Positions 54,313 to 61,707 of a stretch of DNA of 64,000 bases are shown here, one piece after another (within the stretch, counting starts at the first letter, position 1; the number at the start of each line of letters is the position of its first letter). The DNA is taken from assembly GCF_039839375.1 (NCBI RefSeq), contig NZ_JBDOQU010000009.1, positions 1 to 64,000 of the forward strand. Reading direction: 5' to 3'. A program made the position numbers and the translations under genes. The notes beneath the pieces are model-generated. The model saw only the letters and a program-made list of their open reading frames with translations. It had not been told where the DNA came from and made no database searches. This DNA is from JBDOQU01 sp039839375 (GTDB lineage Bacteria > Pseudomonadota > Alphaproteobacteria > DSM-16000 > Inquilinaceae).

Positions 54313-56150
54313 CGCATGACCTCCCCACGGTCGACCGCGCTGACCACGGTTTCCGTGAATGAATTGATGGAAACATAGCGCGCGAAGAAATCGTCCAGGA
54401 CCGCGCCCAGCAGGAAGACGCCCGTCCCCTCGAACGCCCCCTCATCGCAGGTGACGCCGATCTGGAGACCGCGGCCGAACGCCATCCTGTCCTCGTCGGA
54501 CACGCGGCGGACGACGGGAGTACTCCGGATCGACTTGATGCCGTCGATCTGCTTGTGCAGGGCGGCTTCGTTATGGCTGTAGAGCCTGAGAAGCTCGCGC
54601 AGCGCCGCCGCCCCTTCCTGCGGGTCGCGATCAACCAGCGACAGATAGTTGAGCGACAGATGGTTGACCAGCCGCCATGCCGTCTCACCGCCGGCGTTCG
54701 ACGGGCGCGGCTTGGTCGGCCCGGCGACGCAGCGGACGGAGACGACGGGCGCGCCGGCTTCCAGCGTGAAGTCCGTGTTGCCCTTGCCCACCGGCATGGT
54801 CAACGGCAGGTCGCGGTTGGTGCAGAGCGTCATCACGCCGAGCTGCTTCAGGTTTCCGCGGTAGGGCGCCTCCGCCTGATCGACCAGGCTGACATAGACC
54901 TCGTTGCCGACATAGCTGGACCGCGGACCCCGCTTGCGCTGCCGGCTGGACAGCAGCCTCGGCTGGCGGCTGACCGTGAAGTAGGCCCTTTGCTCGGCAT
55001 AGCGGTTGACGTCGCTGGTCGCGTAGAAGGGCAGGAAGTCGACCTCTGAATCGTTGCTGTCGCCATAGCCCTTGATCTCGCCGACGCTGTGGACCTCGAA
55101 ATCGAACGGCCGGGTGCGGTCGGGGACGACATGCTGCTCCCATGACCGGTTGTCCAGATGGATGCGATCCGCGCGTTTCGGGAACAGGTTGATCGCCGGC
55201 GTGCAATGCAGCGCGAAGCTGCCGGCGTCGAAGCTGTTGTCCAGCGTCGAATCGCTGCGGTTCAGCAGGATGATGATCTCCACCTCCTGCTCCTCGCACC
55301 GGCGCAGCGCGCGGTCGAGCTCCGTCAACTCGACGAACAGGAATCGCTCCGGGAAGCTGAAATATTCGTGCAGCAGCCGGTAGCCCTGGAAGGATTGCGG
55401 CGTCGCCGGCAGCAGCGCCTGGTTCGTCTCGAACCCCAGCCGCCGGACGGTGCGCGGCTCCAGACGCTCCTGCCACGGGATCGGGCGGCTGGTCGGCCGG
55501 ACGATGATTCCGGCATTGTTGCCCAGGATCTGTTCATAAAGCCGCGTGGGCAGGTCGCCGCCGCCCAGCAGGTAGATCGGCAGGGCCGATATCGGAAGCT
55601 TGCTGAAATTCACGCCCAGCGTGGTGCGCAGCCTGAGGCGGATGGCCGCGCGGACCTTCTTGCCGACCGGCACGTCGATCGCCGTCACCGCGCCGACGGA
55701 GGAAAGATACTCTGCCTTCGTCAGCTCGATCGGCCACAGGGTGACGTCGTGCGCCGTGCGGTATTCGCAGGCCGTCGTGTCGTCCTTGCCCAGAAGACTG
55801 CGCAGGATCGTGTCGCGGGCCACGGGAAACCCCTCGGCCAGCGCGCCTTCGGTTGGCTCCGGGTTCATTTGCACCACCGCCATGGAAGGCGTCGGCGCAA
55901 GGTAGTGCGGATAGACCAGCTCCAGCAGGTGCTGGGTGAATTGCGGGAAGGAGGATTCCAGCTTCAACTGGACGCGGGCGGCCAGGAAGGCGAAGCCCTC
56001 CAGCAGCCGCTCCACATAGGGGTCGGCGCATTCGAAGCCGCTGAGGCTCAGCCTTCCGGCGATCTTCGGATATTCTTCGGCAAATTCCCCTCCCATCTCC
56101 CGGATGAACTGGAGCTCGCGGTTGTAGTGGCGGAGGATTCGCGGGTCCAT
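54276..56150 (-). CDS. tssF: T6SS baseplate protein TssF (VasA/ImpG)
   Basis: The 624-residue protein begins with the strong family signature MDPRILRHYNRELQFIREMGGEFAEEYPKIAGRLSLSG and continues ADPYVERLLEGFAFLAARVQLKLESSFPQFTQHLLELVYPHYLAPTPSMAVVQ. The C-terminal part has ELLRLYSHNEAALHKQIDGIKSI. It is a core wedge component that contacts VgrG and TssG. The start codon shares one base with the tssE stop (TGATG). Confidence 0.95.
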   Translation of the reverse strand: MDPRILRHYNRELQFIREMGGEFAEEYPKIAGRLSLSGFECADPYVERLLEGFAFLAARVQLKLESSFPQFTQHLLELVYPHYLAPTPSMAVVQMNPEPTEGALAEGFPVARDTILRSLLGKDDTTACEYRTAHDVTLWPIELTKAEYLSSVGAVTAIDVPVGKKVRAAIRLRLRTTLGVNFSKLPISALPIYLLGGGDLPTRLYEQILGNNAGIIVRPTSRPIPWQERLEPRTVRRLGFETNQALLPATPQSFQGYRLLHEYFSFPERFLFVELTELDRALRRCEEQEVEIIILLNRSDSTLDNSFDAGSFALHCTPAINLFPKRADRIHLDNRSWEQHVVPDRTRPFDFEVHSVGEIKGYGDSNDSEVDFLPFYATSDVNRYAEQRAYFTVSRQPRLLSSRQRKRGPRSSYVGNEVYVSLVDQAEAPYRGNLKQLGVMTLCTNRDLPLTMPVGKGNTDFTLEAGAPVVSVRCVAGPTKPRPSNAGGETAWRLVNHLSLNYLSLVDRDPQEGAAALRELLRLYSHNEAALHKQIDGIKSIRSTPVVRRVSDEDRMAFGRGLQIGVTCDEGAFEGTGVFLLGAVLDDFFARYVSINSFTETVVSAVDRGEVMRWPVRIGRRHLL

Positions 56151-56665
56151 CAGCCGTTCCGCCCGGCGGCGAATTCAGACACCTTGACGGTGCCGATCTC
56201 CAGATCCAGCTCGGTGCGCAGATACATGTGCAGCGGCACCGGCTGCGCCCACAGGTCGCCCTGGATTTCGAACGTCATGGCGTTGTGGTTCATCTCGGAT
56301 TCGTTGAACAGCAGCTTGACCGACAGCGTGTCGCGCAGGATGCGCGGCTCGAACTCGATGATCGCCCGCCGGAGAAGCTGCTCCAGCTCGATCAGGTCGA
56401 CGCCGGAGACGGTGTGCCCCGCCATGTCGGGCAGGCCGTAATTCAGCACGGAACGCTCGACCTCCGGATAATCCTCCAGGTCGTTCACCGCCGTCAGGTT
56501 GACGGCGTTCAGCAGCCAGGTCAGGTCCCGAAGCACGACCTCCCGCAGCCGCTGCACGGACAGCACGCGCCGGTCGCGGGATTCCTGCGTCACGCCGGGC
56601 TCGTCATCCGCCAGCCGGTCCAGCAGGGAAGGCTGCAATCGCTCCTGTGGGGTCAGGTCAGCCAT
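56150..56665 (-). CDS. tssE: T6SS baseplate protein TssE (gp25-like)
   Basis: I chose the ATG at 56665, giving 171 residues beginning MADLTPQERLQPSLLDRLADD. The gp25-like lysozyme-fold domain contains LREVVLRDLTWLLNAVNL, the conserved EDYPEVERSVLNYGLPDMAG and the late IEFEPRILRDTLSVKLLFNE. TssE starts sheath polymerisation on the baseplate. The start overlaps the tagJ stop by 8 bases; a longer frame upstream is only tagJ read out of frame. Confidence 0.94.
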   Translation of the reverse strand: MADLTPQERLQPSLLDRLADDEPGVTQESRDRRVLSVQRLREVVLRDLTWLLNAVNLTAVNDLEDYPEVERSVLNYGLPDMAGHTVSGVDLIELEQLLRRAIIEFEPRILRDTLSVKLLFNESEMNHNAMTFEIQGDLWAQPVPLHMYLRTELDLEIGTVKVSEFAAGRNG

Positions 56666-57509
56666 GGCGCAGGGAGATATCGGCGTCCAGCGGCGGCGGC
56701 TCCTCCGACGGCGCGTCGGACTCGTCGTCCTCGCTCTCCAGCACGATGGTCCGCGCCTCCAGCAGGGCAACCTCCTCGGCATCGGTGGTCAGCAGCCGCT
56801 GGCCCTGGCCGACGAAACAGTCGGGCGCGGTCTCGATCCATTCGGTCTTGCGCGCAAGCTGGATGGCCGAATCCTCGCTCGCCTCCGATCCGGCGTAGCG
56901 CGTCGGGATCAGGCCGACGGTCTGGCCGCCATTGGCGAAGGTGAACTGGACGGGCGTCCACACCATGTCGCGCAGATCGGCCGGCTCCTCGATCTGGATC
57001 TCGCGCAGCCGGTGGACGGGAATCCAGTAATAGCGGCCGTTGACGACCGCTTCGACGATCGGGCCCAGGCGGCCGTCCGCGTCGGCGATCCATTCGAAAC
57101 GGCGATCGTTGAGCGTACCCGAGGTGGTCGGCGCAGCTTCGAGGGCCTCCGCCCTCAAATCCGCCCCGCGCGCGGGGTCGGAGACACCCATGGCTTCCAC
57201 CATCAGCGCCAGCCATTGTTCGGGCTTGCCGAAGATGATTGGGGACCGCTTGCCGGCGAAGATCTCCGCCCGCAGCATCTCGCAGCGGATGGCCTCCCGG
57301 TAGGTCTGGACCATCGGCAGTGTCTCGGCGTCCATGTCGGCCAGGACCTTGAGCTGCGTCAGCGCACGATCCCACTGCCCCAGGACGGACAGAAGCTGGA
57401 ACAGGAAGACCCGGTGGGAAGCGTTCGAAGGATCCTTACGGATCTGCGTCTGCAGATGCGCCAGCGATCCGGCGAGGTCGTTTTCCTTGAGGCTCTGCTC
57501 GGCCAGCAT
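56658..57509 (-). CDS. tagJ: T6SS accessory protein TagJ (ImpE family)
   Basis: I chose the ATG at 57509, with GGGGGA upstream, giving 283 residues. The N-terminal half is TPR-like (LLAEQSLKENDLAGSLAHL-type helices, VFLFQLLSVLGQWDRALTQLKVL). The C-terminal half has the ImpE blocks NDRRFEWIADADGRLGPIVEAVVNGRYYWIPVHRL and GLIPTRYAGSE. TagJ binds the sheath protein TssB and ClpV in characterised systems and tunes sheath disassembly; its presence usually goes with particular ClpV types. It ends in an acidic tail overlapping the tssE start. Confidence 0.93.
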   Translation of the reverse strand: MLAEQSLKENDLAGSLAHLQTQIRKDPSNASHRVFLFQLLSVLGQWDRALTQLKVLADMDAETLPMVQTYREAIRCEMLRAEIFAGKRSPIIFGKPEQWLALMVEAMGVSDPARGADLRAEALEAAPTTSGTLNDRRFEWIADADGRLGPIVEAVVNGRYYWIPVHRLREIQIEEPADLRDMVWTPVQFTFANGGQTVGLIPTRYAGSEASEDSAIQLARKTEWIETAPDCFVGQGQRLLTTDAEEVALLEARTIVLESEDDESDAPSEEPPPLDADISLRHG

Positions 57510-57619
57510 CCCAGTCCCCCGCATTCACATAATGTCGAAAAAGGTGGGGGCGGGGATCGGCGACGGCGGGCCAATGTCCCGTCGTCGTCCACTCCCCGCC
57601 ATCCCGGAAGGCAACTAGC

Positions 57620-58108
57620 TCAGAGTTTAGCGTTGCCCGCGATATCCCACTTGTATTCCTTCTTGTCGCCGGCGGAGCCGTCAGTCTTCTGGGACGTGTA
57701 CTTGTATTCGACCTTGGCGAAGTTCAGCGAAACGTTCTCCGTCAATCGGTCCTCGCCGCCGGAGCCGCCGGTGGAGACCGACGTGACGATCGCGTCGGTC
57801 ATCTTGATGACCATATATTCCAGCGGCTTATCACCGGCCTTGCGGACGGTCAGCAGCGCCTCCTTCAGGTGCTTGCCCCCGGAGCAGTAGAGCATCAGCA
57901 ACGGGCTGGCGATGTCGACATACTTGGTGACGCTGATGTCCTGCACGTTCACCTTGCCGGCGCCGCCGCCCGGTCCCGAATGAGTGGTGCCCGACTGGGA
58001 CATGCCCCAGCTCCAGGCGAGGATGTCCATCGTCCCCTTGTGGTTGGCGTCGGCATCGACGGATTCGCCAGGAATTTCGGCGATCTTGAGGAACATATCA
58101 ACGGCCAT
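57620..58108 (-). CDS. hcp: T6SS inner-tube protein Hcp (TssD)
   Basis: The 162-residue protein begins MAVDMFLKIAEIPGESVDADANHKGTMDILAWSWGMSQSGTTHSG, typical of Hcp1. It contains VNVQDISVTKYVDIASPLLMLYCSGGKHLKEALLTVRKAG and the C-terminal VSLNFAKVEYKYTSQKTDGS. Hexameric rings stack to form the tube expelled on sheath contraction. AAGGAG lies ~9 bases before the start. It is flanked by gaps of 106 and 110 bases, which would allow its own promoter or differential mRNA processing for the high expression Hcp needs. Confidence 0.96.
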   Translation of the reverse strand: MAVDMFLKIAEIPGESVDADANHKGTMDILAWSWGMSQSGTTHSGPGGGAGKVNVQDISVTKYVDIASPLLMLYCSGGKHLKEALLTVRKAGDKPLEYMVIKMTDAIVTSVSTGGSGGEDRLTENVSLNFAKVEYKYTSQKTDGSAGDKKEYKWDIAGNAKL

Positions 58109-58214
58109 GGCACGGCTCCTTTTTTGTTGCGACCAATCAAACTAACGGTGCTGTCCTGGTACTGTCCCGGCAGGGGGCTTTCGTTGTTCGCCCCCCGTCG
58201 GGCCGTTCCAGCCC

Positions 58215-59708
58215 CTAGCCGGCCTTGGCCGAGGGCAGCTTGGAAACCAGCCGGAGGGATACTGTCAGCCCCTCAAGCTGGTAGTGCGGACGAAGGAAGA
58301 ATTTCGAGGAGTAATACCCCGGATTCCCTTCGACCTCCTCCACGACGACCTGGGCCGCTGAGAGCGGCTGCTGGGCCTTGGTCGTCTCGGAGGAATTCTT
58401 CGGATCGCCGTCGACATAGTTGTTGATCCAGCTTTGCAGCCAGCGCTCCATGTCGTCCCGTTCCTTGAACGAGCCGACCTTGTCCCGGACGATGCATTTC
58501 AGGTAGTGGGCGAACCGGCAGGTCGCGAACAGGTAGGGCAGACGGGCGCCCAGATTGGCGTTCGCGGTGGCGTCCGGATCGTCGTATTCCGCCGGCTGGT
58601 GCAGCGACTGCGCCCCGATGAATGCCGCGAAGTCGGAGTTCTTCTTGTGGATCAGCGGCAGCATGCCGACCTTCGACAGCTCGGCTTCGCGCCGGTCGCT
58701 GATCGCGATCTCCGTCGGGCACTTCATATCGACGCCGCCATCGTCTGTCGGGAAGGTGTGGGTCGGAAGACCCTCCACCGCACCGCCGGATTCGATCCCG
58801 CGAATGCGCGAGCACCAGCCATACATCTTGAAGGACTGCGTGATGTTGGTGGCCATCGCGTAGGCGGAGTTGGCCCAGCAATATTTGCTGCTGTCGGCGC
58901 CCTCGGTCTCTTCCTCGAAATTGAACTCCTCGACCGGGTCGGTCTTGGCGCCATAGGGCAGGCGAGCCAGGAAGCGCGGCATCGCCAGTCCGATATAGCG
59001 GGAATCCTCCGACTGGCGAAGCGACCGCCACGCCGCATGCTCCGGCGTGGAGAAGATCTTCGTCAGGTCGCGCGGGTTGCTCAGCTCCTGCCAGCTATCC
59101 ATCAGCATCAGCGACGGCGAGACGCCGCCGATGAAGGGCGAATGCATGGCGGCGGAGATGGCCCCGATCTCGGTCAGGAACTCCACGTCCGGCGGGCTGT
59201 GATCGAAATGATAGTCGCCGACCAGGCAGCCGAACGGCTCGCCGCCGAACTGGCCGAACTCTTCCTCGTACATCTTCTTGAAGAGCGGGCTCTGGTCCCA
59301 GGCCGTGCCCTTGAATTTCTTCAGGGTCTTATGAGCCTCCTTCTTGGAGATGTTCATGACCTTGATCTTGAGCTGCTCGTCCGTCTCGGTGTTGTTGACG
59401 AGATGGTGCAGCCCGCGCCATGCCCCTTCCAGCTTCTGGAAGTCCTCATGGTGCATGATCTTGTTGATCTGGTCCGACAGCTTCTTGTCGATCTCCGCGA
59501 TGATCGCCTCGATCGAATGGACCACGTCGCCGGAGATGACGGCCGTGTCCTTCAGCGCCAGCTCGGCCAGCGTGTGGACCGCGCGTTCGACATCTTCCTT
59601 CGCCCGGTCCGATTTGGGCCGGAATTCCTTGGTCAGAAGCTGGGAGAAATCGCCGGCTTCGACGGTCGTCGTCTGGCCTTCCGGGGCCTGTGTCTCAAGG
59701 TCGGTCAT
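58215..59708 (-). CDS. tssC: T6SS contractile sheath large subunit TssC (VipB)
   Basis: The 497-residue protein has the family core KLEGAWRGLHHLVNNTETDEQLKIKVMNISKKE, GEPFGCLVGDYHFDHSPPDVEFLTEIGAISAAMHSPFI and the late LPYLFATCRFAHYLKCIVRDKVGSFK. It co-assembles with TssB into the contractile sheath. The first residues are a short acidic helix-poor stretch, then the N-terminal helices that ClpV recognises should follow. It starts 4 bases after tssB. Confidence 0.96.
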   Translation of the reverse strand: MTDLETQAPEGQTTTVEAGDFSQLLTKEFRPKSDRAKEDVERAVHTLAELALKDTAVISGDVVHSIEAIIAEIDKKLSDQINKIMHHEDFQKLEGAWRGLHHLVNNTETDEQLKIKVMNISKKEAHKTLKKFKGTAWDQSPLFKKMYEEEFGQFGGEPFGCLVGDYHFDHSPPDVEFLTEIGAISAAMHSPFIGGVSPSLMLMDSWQELSNPRDLTKIFSTPEHAAWRSLRQSEDSRYIGLAMPRFLARLPYGAKTDPVEEFNFEEETEGADSSKYCWANSAYAMATNITQSFKMYGWCSRIRGIESGGAVEGLPTHTFPTDDGGVDMKCPTEIAISDRREAELSKVGMLPLIHKKNSDFAAFIGAQSLHQPAEYDDPDATANANLGARLPYLFATCRFAHYLKCIVRDKVGSFKERDDMERWLQSWINNYVDGDPKNSSETTKAQQPLSAAQVVVEEVEGNPGYYSSKFFLRPHYQLEGLTVSLRLVSKLPSAKAG

Positions 59709-59712
59709 GGTC

Positions 59713-60240
59713 TTATGCCTCCGCCGGCTTGTCGGCTTCGTCGTCGGACGGCTTCGGGGCCGAGGCCAGCGCCTGCAAGAGCGCGGGGTCCTGCAGCACC
59801 TTGCCGATCAGGTCTTCCGCCCCGGCCTTGCCGTCCATGTAGGTGATCAGGTTGGAGAGCTGCTGGCGCGCCTGGAGAAGCTGGTTCAGCGAATCGACCT
59901 TCCGCGCGATGGCGGCGGGCGAGAAGTCGTCCATGCTCTCGAAGGTGATGTCGACGCTCATCTCGCCTTCGCCGGTCAGCGTGTTGGGCACGCGGAACGC
60001 CGCCCGCGGCTTCATCGCCTTCAGCCGGTCGTCGAAATTGTCGACGTCGATCTCCAGGAACTTGCGGTCCGACACGCCCGGCAGCGGCTCCGCCGGATTG
60101 CCGGACAGGTCCGACATGACGCCCATGACGAAGGGCAACTGGACCTTCTTCGACGCGCCGTACAGCTCGACATCGTATTCGATCTGCACCCGTGGCGCCC
60201 GGTTGCGCGCGATGAATTTCTGGGAACTTGCTTTTGCCAT
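59713..60240 (-). CDS. tssB: T6SS contractile sheath small subunit TssB (VipA)
   Basis: The 175-residue protein contains the signature RAPRVQIEYDVELYGASKKVQLPFVMGVMSDLSGNP, DRKFLEIDVDNFDDRLKAMKPRAAFRVPNTL and VDSLNQLLQARQQLSNLITYMDGK. It pairs with TssC to build the sheath. The C-terminal ~25 residues are Ala/Pro/Asp-rich and probably flexible. It precedes tssC by 4 bases and follows tssA by 67. Confidence 0.96.
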   Translation of the reverse strand: MAKASSQKFIARNRAPRVQIEYDVELYGASKKVQLPFVMGVMSDLSGNPAEPLPGVSDRKFLEIDVDNFDDRLKAMKPRAAFRVPNTLTGEGEMSVDITFESMDDFSPAAIARKVDSLNQLLQARQQLSNLITYMDGKAGAEDLIGKVLQDPALLQALASAPKPSDDEADKPAEA

Positions 60241-60307
60241 GACCCGCTACCTCCTTAAAATGACTGTCGCGCCGGCCCTCGGCCGGCCGTTCAACGCGCT
60301 GTCCTCG

Positions 60308-61369
60308 CTAATATTCTTGTTCTTCCTTGATACCCCCGACGATTTTCGCCTGCCCGACTCCTTCGGGGGCAAGGTCGTCCAGGATCTCCATGAAGCTCAT
60401 GGTCACCAGCCGCTTGGCTCGCGTCAGCAGCATGGGAATAGGGCTCGAAGGCTCGTGGCGTTCGTAGTACTGGCACAGCCGGTCGAGCGTCCTGATTACA
60501 TCCTCCCGGGAGGATATCTCCCCCGGCGCCGCGCGCGGTCCGGCCGCCGCCTGTCCGCCGGCCGCCGGCGCGCCCTCGGCATCCTCCGCGGCCTCATCCC
60601 CGCCGCCGACGGTGACGCCGCGCTGGGCCAGCCTCTCGTTCAACTCCGACCGCGCCTCGCGCAGCACCTCGACCACTCCGCCCATGCTGGCCGCATTGGC
60701 CGCGCCGACCTGTGCGGTGACCGTGGTCTCGATCTCGCCGATCGTCTCGATCGCCCGGTCGATCGCCGCGCCCGTCGCCTCCAGCTCCTCCAGCGGAACG
60801 TCCATGAAGGCGGCGTTGATCGCGCCGGAATCGGGAGGGGGCGTATCGCTGTTGGCGGGAGCGGGGATTTCTCCTGAGGCGATCGCTAGATCACGAAGGC
60901 CGAACCGGCCCATCATCCGCGAACTCACCAGCGGCGCGGCGCGCAGCGGGCGCAGCACGCCGTCGGCGTCGCACAGCGACACAAGGACGTTGACCCGCAT
61001 GGTCGGGTCGTTGTCGTCGTCGGGGTCGAGCAGGGGATGGACGCCTTCCCAGCGGTCCCGGATCAGCCGGTGGGTGACATCCAGACCGTCGGCGAAGCCC
61101 TCGAACCCGTCGGTGCGGATCAGCGCCTTGACCAGATAGGCGGCGACGCGGAGGTCCTTGGTGCGGGAGAACAGGCTGACCGCGCTGTCCCGCACCTCCC
61201 GCCAGTCCGGCTCCTCCGCCGGAATGATGGTGTCGCCGAACTGCTGTTCGGGCTTGACCTGCGCAAGCCGGTCGAGAGCGCCGAATTCGCCGTCATATTC
61301 AAGATCGTCGCCGCAGGGATTGTCGTCGCTGACATCCCCTACCAACGCTTCTATGTCGACTGAACTCAT
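60308..61369 (-). CDS. tssA: T6SS cap/priming protein TssA (ImpA family)
   Basis: I chose the ATG at 61369 (MSSVDIEALVGDVSDDNPCGDD) over a GTG at 61384; both lack a strong ribosome site. The 353-residue protein has the ImpA_N domain (DNPCGDDLEYDGEF, EPDWREVRDSAVSLFSRTKDLRVAAYLVKALIRTDGFEGFADGL). After a variable linker rich in Ala and Gly comes the C-terminal motif HEPSSPIPMLLTRAKRLVTMSFMEILDDLAPEG, which places it with the shorter TssA class. It primes sheath-tube growth at the distal end. It is the first structural gene of the leftward run, next to an AT-rich promoter region. Confidence 0.92.
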   Translation of the reverse strand: MSSVDIEALVGDVSDDNPCGDDLEYDGEFGALDRLAQVKPEQQFGDTIIPAEEPDWREVRDSAVSLFSRTKDLRVAAYLVKALIRTDGFEGFADGLDVTHRLIRDRWEGVHPLLDPDDDNDPTMRVNVLVSLCDADGVLRPLRAAPLVSSRMMGRFGLRDLAIASGEIPAPANSDTPPPDSGAINAAFMDVPLEELEATGAAIDRAIETIGEIETTVTAQVGAANAASMGGVVEVLREARSELNERLAQRGVTVGGGDEAAEDAEGAPAAGGQAAAGPRAAPGEISSREDVIRTLDRLCQYYERHEPSSPIPMLLTRAKRLVTMSFMEILDDLAPEGVGQAKIVGGIKEEQEY

Positions 61370-61707
61370 GGTTCGTCGCGCCACCCGTCAGAATTCAATT
61401 CAAGGAGGCTGCGGGAAGGCGCGACGTATGGGCCGCGATCCTGCTCCCGACATAGAAAATGTTTCTTGGGCGAAACACCTGCCCCCTTAACCCCGGAAAT
61501 ATCCTATCTCAATCCGGGGAACCCTTGTCAATAAACTAATGAGTTGGATCAACTGGAATTTTCGATGTTGTTAGACTTTTTATATAACCCGCAGGCGGGT
61601 CAGAACCGACTTCAAAATGAAACAAAACAATCCACTGTATCCGATGAAGGTTTAATTTCTATTAACTCATGGTTTCTAAATTAAGACTCGTATTATTTAA
61701 GTATTTC
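61370..61707. promoter_or_regulatory. AT-rich promoter region upstream of the T6SS operon
   Basis: This 338-base gap between the ppkA stop and tssA start is the most AT-rich stretch seen (about 30% G+C in 61621-61680) and contains no gene. On the minus strand TTGACA (61531-61526) is a perfect -35 hexamer. TAGGAT (61506-61501) is a possible -10, but with a long 19-base spacer. A short palindrome ACCCGC-AG-GCGGGT lies at 61587-61600 beside a T/A run. The AT-richness would suit silencing by a nucleoid protein; that is inference. Confidence 0.5.

Noticed and set aside
61587..61600. ACCCGC-AG-GCGGGT as a rho-independent terminator for ppkA
   Set aside because: The stem is short with a 2-base loop, and on the minus strand it is followed by TTATATAAAAA rather than a T-run.
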